Shown in pieces: positions 1-7,188 of a stretch of 64,000 nt of DNA (its first letter is position 1; every line of letters begins with the position of its first letter). A program made the position numbers and the translations under genes. The notes below the pieces were generated by a model. It did not search any database. It was not told the DNA's origin and saw only the letters and a program-made list of their open reading frames with translations. The stretch comes from Duganella sp. CF458 (lineage in GTDB: Bacteria > Pseudomonadota > Gammaproteobacteria > Burkholderiales > Burkholderiaceae_D): NCBI RefSeq assembly GCF_900113115.1, contig NZ_FOOF01000020.1, positions 1 through 64,000 of the forward strand. Direction: 5' to 3'.

Positions 1-102
1 TCCATAATTGAATTTGTGGGCACAACTGCTGTGCCAAAATTCGATCATGGCTGGGAGCGATTCTTACGTCCAGACGGCGCTGGCTTTACGCTTACACTTT
101 AA
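1..102 (+). CDS. C-terminal end of an unidentified protein (partial)
   Basis: The first frame is open from the window edge to a TAA at 100-102 and encodes 33 residues ending ...RFLRPDGAGFTLTL. I do not recognise the family. It points opposite to the minus-strand ORFs that follow, so it probably marks the left neighbour of the accessory cluster. The start lies outside the window, and chance openness of a 33-codon frame cannot be excluded. Confidence 0.35.
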   Translation, partial: SIIEFVGTTAVPKFDHGWERFLRPDGAGFTLTL

Positions 103-247
103 CAGCAAATGGGAATGGCGAAAACATTTCGACCGAGATCAGCATTAACCCGGCTAAAGCGCGTTCACGGTTCATGCGGTGAGCCGCCATCCTGGCCTGC
201 ATCGCCATGGAAGGGTGCACTGATGTTCACCGTTGGACACGTGAGAT

Positions 248-314
248 CATTGCCTGGTCATGCAACACGGGCACCGTGTTCAGTGGCGACGAAATGCGTC
301 CAACCAGGCAAATG
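248..314. repeat. Nested imperfect palindrome just past the stop of the next minus-strand ORF
   Basis: CAT-TGCCTGGT at 248-258 pairs with ACCAGGCA-A-ATG at 303-314 with one bulge. Inside it AACACGG (264-270) pairs perfectly with CCGTGTT (274-280) around a 3-nt loop. The element begins 2 bp beyond the stop of the ORF at 316-649, where a degenerate box GCCTGAC is read on the minus strand. Its size and two nested stems resemble the attC-like elements at 1815, 2353 and 2807, but a matching far-side box is not visible. The flanking stretches 103-247 and 281-315 hold nothing I can call coding. Confidence 0.5.
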
Positions 315-315
315 G

Positions 316-649
316 TCAGGCGCCTGGACGACATATATAGCGCTTCGCATGTCGACTTTCATCGAGTTCCACTTCTATCGGGCCATGCTCCGTGGCACCA
401 GCTTCGAAATAGAGTGACACACCCCTCTCGGCGACAGGTTGGCCCAGCCGAAAAATAAGTTCGCCTTCTGATATGCCCGGTGCGAAAGACTCGCAAACTT
501 CGGTGTTTCTATAGCTTGGCCGACAAGTTTTTTTGCGCCACACATTCTCTGGTCTGAGATGGCGCAGATTCTTTTCGCAGTCGAAAAGTCGCAATCAGCG
601 CCATGCCGAGGAAGAAGGCAAGGGCCAACTTTGATGGGCTATTTAGCAT
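316..649 (-). pseudogene. Small membrane-anchored protein, frame broken in an A7 tract
   Basis: An ATG at 649 opens a frame with a hydrophobic N-terminal segment (KLALAFFLGMALIATF) that stops at 509. A second minus-strand frame then continues to 316 with plausible coding content (ESFAPGISEGELIFRLGQP...). The switch falls at a run of seven A (minus strand; T7 at 528-534 on the plus strand). Removing one A joins the two frames into a protein of about 110 residues with one N-terminal membrane or signal segment. The function is unknown. The break could be a real mutation, a slippage switch or a sequencing error. Confidence 0.5.
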
Positions 650-724
650 CGCTGAAGGTGACGTTTGTAATGAGAGGCGGCGGTTTGGCCCGACGGACGA
701 GATCCTTCGATGGAAGGTTAGGCC

Positions 725-1351
725 TCAATCACCACCCCAGGTGCACTTGGCGAAGCCGCCAACCTGAGTTATCCGTGCTTGTTGGGCGTAAGTGCCGGCT
801 GCAGACGTATCACCAATCAGAACGGAGAAGTCAGACAATTCGGCACTGGCGTTTGCTTCCCAGCAGTTCGCTCTTGTAAGACTCTCCGGCGGCGCGATCC
901 TTACGGACGGTTTGGCTTCATCGAGCTTGATCCGTGTGAAGTTCGCCTTGAAGAACCGCCCCGCACCATGGAACACACCAAGTGCCGGACGAAACTCCAA
1001 CTCGCCACCATCGTTTGGTTCGAACCTCAAAATGCCTGGCACCATGAGTTTTCCTACTACGTGCACAGAGCCGTAGATGCTTGCTTGGTCTGCCGACACC
1101 ACAGCGGGGAGACGGTTCGCGGTGCGGCACTCCAGTAACGCCGCATCGCCGTCGCGGGCGATCTTGGTGTTGCCACGAATCGATTTAATCTCGAGGCCTG
1201 GTGGAAGTGCCGCCGTCAGTCGTGACGGCGTGGTCTCGCACTGATCCTCTTGACCACAAGCGATTCGCACGCAATCCTGGGCAAGCGCCGCTTGCGGCGG
1301 CGAAAGCAGGAGAGCGGACAAGAGAATCTGTGGTCTCATGCGGCCCGACAT
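725..1351 (-). CDS. Hypothetical exported protein
   Basis: 208 residues. The N-terminus (MRPQILLSALLLSPPQAALA, from a second ATG at 1339) is a convincing Sec signal peptide. The mature part begins with a Cys-rich stretch (DCVRIACGQEDQCE). I see no known domain. The stop codon is followed at once by GTTAGGC on the plus strand (717-723), i.e. GCCTAAC on the coding strand, a perfect match to the integron R'' consensus RYYYAAC. However, I cannot find a matching partner box or fold on the far side. No clear Shine-Dalgarno precedes either ATG, as is common for cassette ORFs. Likely part of the accessory cluster. Confidence 0.55.
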   Translation of the reverse strand: MSGRMRPQILLSALLLSPPQAALAQDCVRIACGQEDQCETTPSRLTAALPPGLEIKSIRGNTKIARDGDAALLECRTANRLPAVVSADQASIYGSVHVVGKLMVPGILRFEPNDGGELEFRPALGVFHGAGRFFKANFTRIKLDEAKPSVRIAPPESLTRANCWEANASAELSDFSVLIGDTSAAGTYAQQARITQVGGFAKCTWGGD

Positions 1352-1432
1352 TGAAGGTTGCGTGCGGCGGCAGTCCCGCAGGCGCGTAGGAAGCCCAAAG
1401 AGCAGAATTGGGCCATCCAGTTGAACGAAAAG

Positions 1433-1798
1433 TTAGTAATCAGCGGCATAAGCTTCCATTAAAAGGCCTGCAAATTCATCAGGCAGTTGAAAAAGCATTG
1501 GTTCGATGGCTGCATATTTGCTTTCCCTGTCGTGAGACAAGCAATGGCCCGAATCAATCGCGGACAGCACAAGCAAACAACAAATAACGAACTCCCGTTC
1601 ATGCCCGGGCTTGATCGAGTTAGCGCCCAACTCGATGACCTCTAAGGGGAACCAGAACTCACCATCCTTGAATTTCCCTTGATGCTCAAAGACTAGTTTG
1701 TTTAGCTCAGCGTAATGCCTTGCTTTATCTTGGCCATAATCGAGACCGGAAATAAACGCCAACTCGGCAGGGTTAGCAGTGAATACGAACGGGTGCAT
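1433..1798 (-). CDS. Hypothetical protein (121 aa)
   Basis: Soluble 121-residue protein of unknown family with no signal peptide or membrane segment. The ATG at 1798 lies 16 bp past the inner box of the attC-like palindrome at 1815-1888, the usual position of a cassette ORF start. Downstream of its stop the coding strand reads CTAACTTTTCGTTCAA, then a short hairpin (GGCCCAA / TTGGGC, about 1393-1416). This resembles a decayed attC, but no terminal R' box is visible. Confidence 0.6.
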   Translation of the reverse strand: MHPFVFTANPAELAFISGLDYGQDKARHYAELNKLVFEHQGKFKDGEFWFPLEVIELGANSIKPGHEREFVICCLLVLSAIDSGHCLSHDRESKYAAIEPMLFQLPDEFAGLLMEAYAADY

Positions 1799-1814
1799 GG
1801 CTTACAAACGAGCA

Positions 1815-1888
1815 GGATAACCAGCGGTTGAAGCGGACAACGCGCAAGCCGTCCGCATGCACATTATCGCTGGATTCATTGGTTGGGC
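1815..1888. repeat. attC-like palindrome (integron cassette recombination site candidate)
   Basis: 74 bp. On the coding (minus) strand it starts with GCCCAAC, a perfect R'' box overlapping the final codons of the ORF at 1876-2343, and ends with GTTATCC as a degenerate R' box. Two nested perfect stems lie between: CAGCG/CGCTG (1822-1826 with 1870-1874 approximately) and GCGGAC/GTCCGC (about 1833-1838 and 1851-1856), separated by unpaired bases. This is the architecture known for 59-base elements. Confidence 0.6.
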
Positions 1889-2343
1889 AGAGTCATGTGC
1901 GATAACGACGCATTGAGAGCATCCATCAGTTCACGGCGAGATGTTTGAACGCTCGGTCCATCCGCACGAAAACCTTTGAGGTCGCGAAGGAGCGAGCCGA
2001 TGTTCGACGGCGCGAAAGACCAGCCTTCAATATCTGACCAGCCTTGCACAATTTCGAATCCTTCGCTCGTAGCAGTGCATCGTAACCAGCCAGTGTATTG
2101 GTCAGAAAAGTCGTATGGCAAAAAAGCGACTTCAGAAACAACCAGGTGTTCCAGTGTGTCCTGCCACTGCTTAAGCAGGCGCCGCAAGATTGCTCGAATT
2201 TTAGCGACTCCCTCCCCTTCCAGAGGTGGGGAATCATCGATAACCAAGTAATAGGAATCGCAGATTTGTTCATTCCCCGCGAAACGCAGCACGATGTCAT
2301 TGTGCCCAGTTCCGTTATCGATGAAAGAGAGACTTAGTTCCAT
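1876..2343 (-). CDS. Hypothetical protein (155 aa), cassette-like
   Basis: I start at the ATG at 2343 (MELSLSFIDNG) because the longer frame to 2412 translates only the palindrome at 2353-2408 into an Arg-run artefact. The 155-residue soluble protein is acidic and Trp/Phe-rich in its C-terminal half, and I do not recognise it. The last codons (...LPNQ, stop at 1876-1878) overlap the GCCCAAC box of the 1815-1888 element. The ORF fills its putative 538-bp cassette almost completely, from box to box. It could be an immunity-type or stress protein, but nothing shows this. Confidence 0.6.
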   Translation of the reverse strand: MELSLSFIDNGTGHNDIVLRFAGNEQICDSYYLVIDDSPPLEGEGVAKIRAILRRLLKQWQDTLEHLVVSEVAFLPYDFSDQYTGWLRCTATSEGFEIVQGWSDIEGWSFAPSNIGSLLRDLKGFRADGPSVQTSRRELMDALNASLSHMTLPNQ

Positions 2344-2352
2344 GGAAAAATA

Positions 2353-2408
2353 CCCTAACGCGTCAATTCCTCTGCGCCTGCGGCGCCGGTTGGAATGCAT
2401 TGTTGGGC
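2353..2408. repeat. attC-like palindrome, best example in the window
   Basis: 56 bp, close to the classical 59-base-element size. On the minus strand it begins GCCCAAC (exact RYYYAAC) and ends GTTAGGG (GTTRRRY with one mismatch at the last base). Inner pairs are ATTCC/GGAAT and GCGCC/GGCGC around a 3-nt GCA loop, with extra unpaired bases on one arm. The upstream ORF reads into it and stops inside (TGA at 2363-2365), and the next ORF starts 10 bp after it. These are all hallmarks of a cassette junction. Confidence 0.7.
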
Positions 2409-2797
2409 GCATGTTCGTCGGCGAACTTGCGCGCGGCTATTAGCACCTCGACCAAGCGCGCTCGATTCTTCGGCGCCTTGAGTTTTGCGGGAAGGCGGCT
2501 AAGCCAATGCTGATTCGGCCCCCAATCCTTCCCACAAAGTCTAGAAAGCGCTCGTGAAGTCGGTAATGGTTTGCGAGAAAGCACATCGATGTAATGATCG
2601 ATGTGAGCGCGTGAGCAGAATTGAAATTCGTACTCGTCGAAAGCCACATTCAGTACAGCAAACCCCTTGTGCGAAGTTTCAGGCGGAGCAGGAGGAAAAA
2701 ACTCGCCAGGGGCATTTGCAACCGGTAAGTGAACCCATAACGCACCGTGAACCCAGCGCCAGTTGCCACGGAAAATAAAGCTGAACTTAGCACTCAT
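2363..2797 (-). CDS. Hypothetical protein (144 aa), cassette-like
   Basis: 144 residues, soluble, Trp/Phe-rich N-terminus (FIFRGNWRWVHGALW), no recognised domain. The C-terminal ...APNNAFQPAPQAQRN is translated from the attC-like element. Orphan proteins carried on Xanthomonas/Pseudomonas-type cassettes often end in such NNAFQP tails. The ATG at 2797 lies 10 bp beyond the palindrome at 2807-2878, so the ORF fills a box-to-box unit of about 454 bp. I infer a cassette gene of unknown function. Confidence 0.65.
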   Translation of the reverse strand: MSAKFSFIFRGNWRWVHGALWVHLPVANAPGEFFPPAPPETSHKGFAVLNVAFDEYEFQFCSRAHIDHYIDVLSRKPLPTSRALSRLCGKDWGPNQHWLSRLPAKLKAPKNRARLVEVLIAARKFADEHAPNNAFQPAPQAQRN

Positions 2798-2806
2798 GGA
2801 TTTGCA

Positions 2807-2878
2807 GCCAAACGTGGGACGTAACCGGACGCTGTAAAGCGCATTGATGTAGCGATCCGGTTGACGAAGGGATTTGGC
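2807..2878. repeat. attC-like palindrome with degenerate terminal boxes
   Basis: 72 bp between two minus-strand ORFs. The outer stem GCCAAA/TTTGGC (2807-2812 and 2873-2878), inner stem AACCGG/CCGGTT (about 2823-2828 and 2857-2862) and a third short CGCT/AGCG pair nest perfectly. The coding-strand ends are GCCAAAT and GTTTGGC, so the R' end is close to consensus and the R'' end is not. The stop of the ORF at 2879 abuts it directly. Confidence 0.5.
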
Positions 2879-3160
2879 CTAATCATCGAGGTCACCAACG
2901 GACAAGTCTTCGCCTAGGAGGTCCAGGCCACCAATTACGCCGTCGCTTCGCGCAGCATCGCGAAGTTTGTAAGCGGCCGAGAAGCAAACGACTACAGAGA
3001 GCAGACCCAATGAATAGCACCAGAATGCCTCGACACCATGAGGGGAGCGCAGCAGGTGATCCAGTAGCGCAGCAACGAAGACGACAGCAAAAGAAGTGAA
3101 AACAAACTTCCACTTCCGTTCGAATCGAACAAATTCCTCGGTGTTCATCAATTCAGCCAT
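2879..3160 (-). CDS. Small membrane protein (93 aa), unknown
   Basis: 93 residues with two probable transmembrane helices (FVFTSFAVVFVAALLDHLL and FWCYSLGLLSVVVCFSAAY) and an acidic C-terminus. The ATG at 3160 is preceded by a purine-rich AAAGGGAC at good spacing. It sits 32 bp after the exported protein at 3193-3690 in the same direction, without a palindrome between, so the two may be one transcription unit. No family recognised. Confidence 0.6.
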   Translation of the reverse strand: MAELMNTEEFVRFERKWKFVFTSFAVVFVAALLDHLLRSPHGVEAFWCYSLGLLSVVVCFSAAYKLRDAARSDGVIGGLDLLGEDLSVGDLDD

Positions 3161-3192
3161 AGGTTGTCCCTTTCACTGTTCGCATGTTCTTT

Positions 3193-3690
3193 TCAATCCA
3201 TTGCCTTGCCAGCTTCACACAGGCGCTTCGAGAAGGTGTTGTTAGCGATCGGATTGCCGTCCACCGGGAGACGTACAGAGGCCGACGACGTTACGGAAAT
3301 CGTCTGGTAACCCAGGCCATAGATGGTAGCGTACTTCCCCGATGGATCAGGGACGAATGCATAGGCTCCATCAAGCCTCGTTTTTTCTAGCTGCTGGCGA
3401 AACTGTTCGGCAGCGCTAGCGTCGCCGCGTACTGCGCGTAGCAGCAAATCGCTTTGAAGGCTCGCTGGCGGTTTTTCAATATAGGCAGTGTCAATGCCTT
3501 CGATTTCCACGAAGCTCTCATGCCAGCACTGATGTTCGTAGCCGCTCGCCCGCAGCGCTTTGAATGATGTTTTGCCGACTCCGTTCGAGTAATCGAAGAA
3601 TGCGACCGACAAAGTCTTGGAACCCGCGCTTGCAAGCATTGGGCTACACAACAACAAGGAGAGGAGCGTCTTGCGGACATTCGATTTCAT
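3193..3690 (-). CDS. Hypothetical exported protein (165 aa)
   Basis: The start is placed at the ATG at 3690 because a Sec signal peptide begins there (MKSNVRKTLLSLLLCSPMLASA) and a longer frame would overlap the acetyltransferase gene. The mature part has two Cys (HQCWHESF and a C-terminal LCEAG) and no domain I recognise. It starts 7 bp after the stop of the GNAT gene, suggesting cotranscription with it. Confidence 0.6.
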   Translation of the reverse strand: MKSNVRKTLLSLLLCSPMLASAGSKTLSVAFFDYSNGVGKTSFKALRASGYEHQCWHESFVEIEGIDTAYIEKPPASLQSDLLLRAVRGDASAAEQFRQQLEKTRLDGAYAFVPDPSGKYATIYGLGYQTISVTSSASVRLPVDGNPIANNTFSKRLCEAGKAMD

Positions 3691-3697
3691 GTGGCGT

Positions 3698-4231
3698 TCA
3701 GTTATTTTTAGAATTCTGCCGCTCAGGAAACCAATACCAATAGAGTGCGGTTTCATTGGCGACTTCCTCCTGGGTGCGGTAAACGAACCGGTCGAAGCCT
3801 CCTATCTCGAATCCGTTTCGCAAATACAGTTTGCAGGCTGCGACGTTGTTGGTCTGTGTCTCGAGTCGCAGGCCTTTAAGTTGCTTGCCAACCGCCCACG
3901 ACTTCGCGAAGTCGATCAAGCCGGTTGCAATGCCATGCTGGCGAAGACCGCGCGCAACGACGATTTGTTCAATTGATCCGAGGTCGTTCCAAGCCGTCGT
4001 AAGATCGATCTTCCCGGCCAGTGCACCGTTTACAAATGCCCCGTACGACTCGACGTCCTCGGTCGGTGCCTCCTCTGCCGCATACGTCTTGGTGAACTGT
4101 TCGACATTGCGCGCAGTCAGGCGAATTTTTCCATCGACGAGAAGAATGTCGAACACTTCGCTGGAAGTGAATGCATTCTCTTCGCAATCCAGCGGACCGG
4201 ATGCCGCTTCCTCAAGCCGCACAATCTTCAT
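3698..4231 (-). CDS. GNAT acetyltransferase, streptothricin-acetyltransferase-like
   Basis: 177 residues. The C-terminal half has the acetyl-CoA-binding core RGLRQHGIATGLIDFAKSWA followed by GLRLETQTNNVAACKLY and GFEIGG. This LETQ-x-NN-x-ACK-x-Y pattern is characteristic of Sat (streptothricin N-acetyltransferase) proteins, which acetylate the beta-lysine of streptothricin. The N-terminal half is less conserved, so another substrate is possible. A strong Shine-Dalgarno (CTGGAG, 6 bp before the ATG) is present. It lies 34 bp downstream of ruvA in the same direction, between the core genome and the cassette-like cluster. Resistance activity is an inference from family membership. Confidence 0.75.
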   Translation of the reverse strand: MKIVRLEEAASGPLDCEENAFTSSEVFDILLVDGKIRLTARNVEQFTKTYAAEEAPTEDVESYGAFVNGALAGKIDLTTAWNDLGSIEQIVVARGLRQHGIATGLIDFAKSWAVGKQLKGLRLETQTNNVAACKLYLRNGFEIGGFDRFVYRTQEEVANETALYWYWFPERQNSKNN

Positions 4232-4265
4232 CTCATCTCCAGTATGCGAAATGCGGGAGCGACAA

Positions 4266-4844
4266 TCAGCCCTTCGACAAAGCTTTGAGCGCTTGCTTGA
4301 TGCCGTCTGAGACCGAGGAACCCGCGGGAACGGTCTTCAACGCCTGCAGGGCCTCCTTGTCGGAGTATCCCAGCGCCAGCAGAGCATTCAGGATGTCGGA
4401 TTGCGAGTCGTGTACCGGATGCGCGCCAGCGGCGCCGATGTCGGCACCGAGTTTGCCCTTCAATTCCAGCAGCAAGCGTTCTGCGGTCTTCTTGCCGATG
4501 CCAGGGATCTTCACCAGGCGGCCAGCTTCCTGCAACGTGACGGCTTGCGCCAGGTCGGCGATCGAAAGGCCGGACAGGATCGACAGCGCGGTGCGCGCGC
4601 CGATGCCGCTGATCTTGATCAGTTGGCGGAATACCGCGCGCTCTTCGGCATTGCCGAAACCGAACAGCAGGTGCGCGTCTTCGCGGATCGTCAGATGCGT
4701 GAACAGGCTGACCTTCTCGCCGACGCCGGGCAGGTTGTAAAAAGTGGACATCGGTACGTCGACTTCATAGCCGACGCCCTGCACGTCTACCAGCAGTTGC
4801 GGGGGGTTCTTTTCGAGCAGGATGCCGGTGAGACGTCCGATCAT
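4266..4844 (-). CDS. ruvA: Holliday junction branch migration protein RuvA
   Basis: 192 residues, the normal family length. The OB-fold N-terminal domain (MIGRLTGILLEKNPPQLLVDV) is followed by two helix-hairpin-helix motifs (KISGIGARTA at about 77-86 and KIPGIGKKTA at about 112-121), a flexible linker and the C-terminal RuvB-contact domain (residues 145-192). RuvA tetramers bind the four-way junction and load the RuvB motor. It follows ruvC by 19 bp in the same direction. No ruvB is present downstream, because the GNAT gene and accessory cluster occupy that place. Confidence 0.97.
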   Translation of the reverse strand: MIGRLTGILLEKNPPQLLVDVQGVGYEVDVPMSTFYNLPGVGEKVSLFTHLTIREDAHLLFGFGNAEERAVFRQLIKISGIGARTALSILSGLSIADLAQAVTLQEAGRLVKIPGIGKKTAERLLLELKGKLGADIGAAGAHPVHDSQSDILNALLALGYSDKEALQALKTVPAGSSVSDGIKQALKALSKG

Positions 4845-4863
4845 GTTCTTCCTTGGGATGCGG

Positions 4864-5400
4864 TTAACCCACCAGGCGACCGCGCTTCATGCGCAGGCCG
4901 GACAGAGCGGGATGGGCGTTGGTGACGATGGCCAGCGTGGCCTGGCTGTTGGCGTGGCAGATGGCGATGCCAAGGGCATCGGCGGCGTCGGTGCCGGGCA
5001 GTCCGGGCAGCGCCAGCAAGCGCGCGACCATATCCTGCACCTGCGCCTTGGTGGCGCGACCGGTGCCGACTACCGCTTGCTTCAACTGCGTCGGAGAGTA
5101 TTCGGCGACTTTGAGCTCGTGCGTAACTAGGGCGCAGATTGCGGCGCCGCGGGCTTGGCCGAGCAGCAGCGTGGATTGCGGATTGACGTTGACGAAGACT
5201 TTTTCGATTGCTGCGCAATCGGGCTTGTAAGTGGCGGCCACTTCAGCCACCCCATCCAGAATGACTTTCAGCCGCTGCGGCAGGTCACCCTCGCCGCTCT
5301 TGATGGTGCCGGAGGCGATGTAGCGCAGCTTGTTGCCCACTTTTTGGATGACGCCAAAGCCAGTGGTGCGCAAGCCGGGGTCGATGCCGAGAATAATCAT
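4864..5400 (-). CDS. ruvC: Crossover junction endodeoxyribonuclease RuvC
   Basis: 178 residues. The start is at ATG 5400 (MIILGIDPG); a longer frame would translate the upstream palindrome. The four catalytic acidic residues are visible at D7, E66, D138 and D141, the same numbering as in E. coli. The enzyme resolves Holliday junctions with RuvAB. It reads into ruvA and is separated from purH by a 93-bp palindrome. Confidence 0.97.
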   Translation of the reverse strand: MIILGIDPGLRTTGFGVIQKVGNKLRYIASGTIKSGEGDLPQRLKVILDGVAEVAATYKPDCAAIEKVFVNVNPQSTLLLGQARGAAICALVTHELKVAEYSPTQLKQAVVGTGRATKAQVQDMVARLLALPGLPGTDAADALGIAICHANSQATLAIVTNAHPALSGLRMKRGRLVG

Positions 5401-5413
5401 TCCCGGATTGTAC

Positions 5414-5506
5414 CTTTTGTCCACCTCGGGGTCAGGAACGGAAGTGGACAATTTTTGCTTGTTAGCAAAAAATGTCCACTTTTGTTCCTGACCCCGAGGT
5501 GGACAA
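5414..5506. repeat. Near-perfect 93-bp palindrome between purH and ruvC
   Basis: Two arms of about 46 nt (5414-5459 and 5464-5506) around a 4-nt TGTT loop, differing at only a few positions. Each arm carries a GTCCACCTCGGGGTCAGGAAC-type block and a second AAGTGGACA block. A shortened relative with the same GTTCCTGACCCC and AATGTCCACTT blocks lies at 46394-46430. It could act as a bidirectional terminator or fold the mRNA leader of ruvC, but its length and its relative elsewhere suggest a dispersed palindromic repeat. Confidence 0.85.
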
Positions 5507-5522
5507 AGATTGCTTGAAGTAC

Positions 5523-7097
5523 TTAGTGGCGGAAGTGGCGGGTGCCGGTGTATAGCATCACCACGCCGCGCTCGTCGGCGGCGTCGATCACTTCCTGGTC
5601 GCGCATGGAGCCGCCCGGCTGGATCACGCAGGTGGCACCTGCATCAACCACCACGTCCAGACCGTCGCGGAACGGGAAGAATGCGTCGGAAGCGACCACG
5701 GAACCAGCCAGCGACAGGCCGGCATTCTGCGCCTTGATCGAAGCGATGCGCGCGGAGTCGATACGGGACATCTGGCCAGCACCCACACCCAGGGTCATAT
5801 TGCCGCCGCAGAACACGATGGCGTTCGACTTGACGTACTTGGCCACGCGCCATGCAAACATCAGGTCCGCCAGCTGCTGCTGGGTAGGCTGCAGCTTGGT
5901 CACCACGCGCAGTTCCGACTGCAGCACGTTCTTGGCGTCGGCCGACTGCACCAGCAGGCCGCCGCCCACGCGCTTGAAGTCCATGGCGTTCACGCCTTCG
6001 CCCTTTGGAATTTCCAGCAGGCGCACGTTCTGCTTGGCCGACATGATCTGGCGCGCTTCGGCGGTGAAGGAAGGAGCGATCAGCACTTCGACGAACAGCT
6101 TGGCCAGTTCAGTGGCCGCTGCGCCGTCCACTTCCACGTTGAAGGCGATGATGCCGCCGAAAGCGGAGGTCGGGTCGGTCTTCAGCGCGCGCTGGTAGGC
6201 TTCCAGTGCGCTCGCGCCCAGGGCCACGCCGCATGGGTTGGCGTGCTTGATGATCACGCAGGCGGTGGAGCCCATGGACTTCACGCACTCCCACGCTGCA
6301 TCGGCGTCGGCGATATTATTGAACGACAGTTCCTTGCCCTGCAGCTGGCGATAGCTGGCCAGCGCGCCGGCAACCGGAGCCAGGTCGCGGTAGAAGGCTG
6401 CCGACTGGTGCGGGTTTTCGCCGTAGCGCATGTCCTGCACTTTTTCGAAGGCCACGTTCAGGGTTGCCGGGTAGGCGGAACGGGTTTCGTGCTTGCGGTC
6501 CGGGCCCAGGCTGGAGAAGTAGTTGGTGATGGCGCCGTCGTACTGCGCGGTGTGCGCGTAGACCTTCTTGGCCAGGTTGAAGCGGGTTTCGTACGATACG
6601 TAGCCTGGGGCGTTATCGGTGCCCTTCATCTCCGCCAGCACCACGCCGTAGTCGGTCGGATCGCAGATCACCACCACGTCCTTGTGGTTCTTGGCAGCGG
6701 AACGCAGCATGGCCGGGCCGCCGATGTCGATGTTCTCGATCGCGTCTTCCAGCGAGCACTCGGCCTTGGCCACGGTCGCCTGGAATGGGTACAGGTTCAC
6801 CACCACCATGTCGATGGTCGGGATGCTGTGCTCTTCCAGCTTGGCGACGTGCTCAGGGAAGTCGCGGCGGGCCAGGATGCCGCCGTGCACTTTCGGGTGC
6901 AGCGTCTTCACGCGGCCATCCAGCATTTCCGGGAAACCGGTGTAGTCAGCCACTTCGGTGACCGGCACACCGTTATCGGCCAGCAGTTTCGCGGTACCGC
7001 CGGTGGACAGGATATTGACGCCCATGGCCGACAGGGCCTTGGCGAAATCCAGCACGCCGGTCTTGTCGGATACGGAGATGAGAGCTTGTTTGATCAT
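5523..7097 (-). CDS. purH: Bifunctional AICAR formyltransferase / IMP cyclohydrolase PurH
   Basis: 524 residues; start at ATG 7097 (MIKQALISVSDKTG). The N-terminal MGS-like IMP cyclohydrolase domain (to about residue 195, with GGTAK and GGPAMLRSAAKNH) is followed by the AICAR transformylase domain (FGGIIAFN; IIKHANPCGVA). It catalyses the last two steps of de novo IMP synthesis. It follows fis on the same strand after a 91-bp gap with no obvious Shine-Dalgarno. The dusB-fis-purH-ruvC-ruvA order is typical of beta-proteobacteria. Confidence 0.97.
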   Translation of the reverse strand: MIKQALISVSDKTGVLDFAKALSAMGVNILSTGGTAKLLADNGVPVTEVADYTGFPEMLDGRVKTLHPKVHGGILARRDFPEHVAKLEEHSIPTIDMVVVNLYPFQATVAKAECSLEDAIENIDIGGPAMLRSAAKNHKDVVVICDPTDYGVVLAEMKGTDNAPGYVSYETRFNLAKKVYAHTAQYDGAITNYFSSLGPDRKHETRSAYPATLNVAFEKVQDMRYGENPHQSAAFYRDLAPVAGALASYRQLQGKELSFNNIADADAAWECVKSMGSTACVIIKHANPCGVALGASALEAYQRALKTDPTSAFGGIIAFNVEVDGAAATELAKLFVEVLIAPSFTAEARQIMSAKQNVRLLEIPKGEGVNAMDFKRVGGGLLVQSADAKNVLQSELRVVTKLQPTQQQLADLMFAWRVAKYVKSNAIVFCGGNMTLGVGAGQMSRIDSARIASIKAQNAGLSLAGSVVASDAFFPFRDGLDVVVDAGATCVIQPGGSMRDQEVIDAADERGVVMLYTGTRHFRH

Positions 7098-7188
7098 AGC
7101 TGTGGGGGGAAGGTTACGGAAATCTGTACAAACCAACCGGCCCCCACGGCCCGTCGCGGCCAATAGGGACCGGGACGCGGAATCAGCC

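Noticed and set aside
109..458. Plus-strand ORFs of about 80-100 codons at the left end
   Set aside because: They run across the 248-314 palindrome, have no ribosome-binding site and no coherent protein character; the minus-strand reading is better.
2343..2412. Longer N-terminus (Arg-run) for the ORF at 1876-2343
   Set aside because: It is only the translation of the attC-like element; the ATG at 2343 gives a normal start.
1..4250. Prophage or transposon origin of the AT-richer left end
   Set aside because: No integrase, transposase, phage structural gene, terminal inverted repeat or tRNA attachment site is visible.
7098..7188. Terminator or riboswitch between fis and purH
   Set aside because: Only GC-rich sequence without a stable stem plus T-run or a purine-aptamer pattern.
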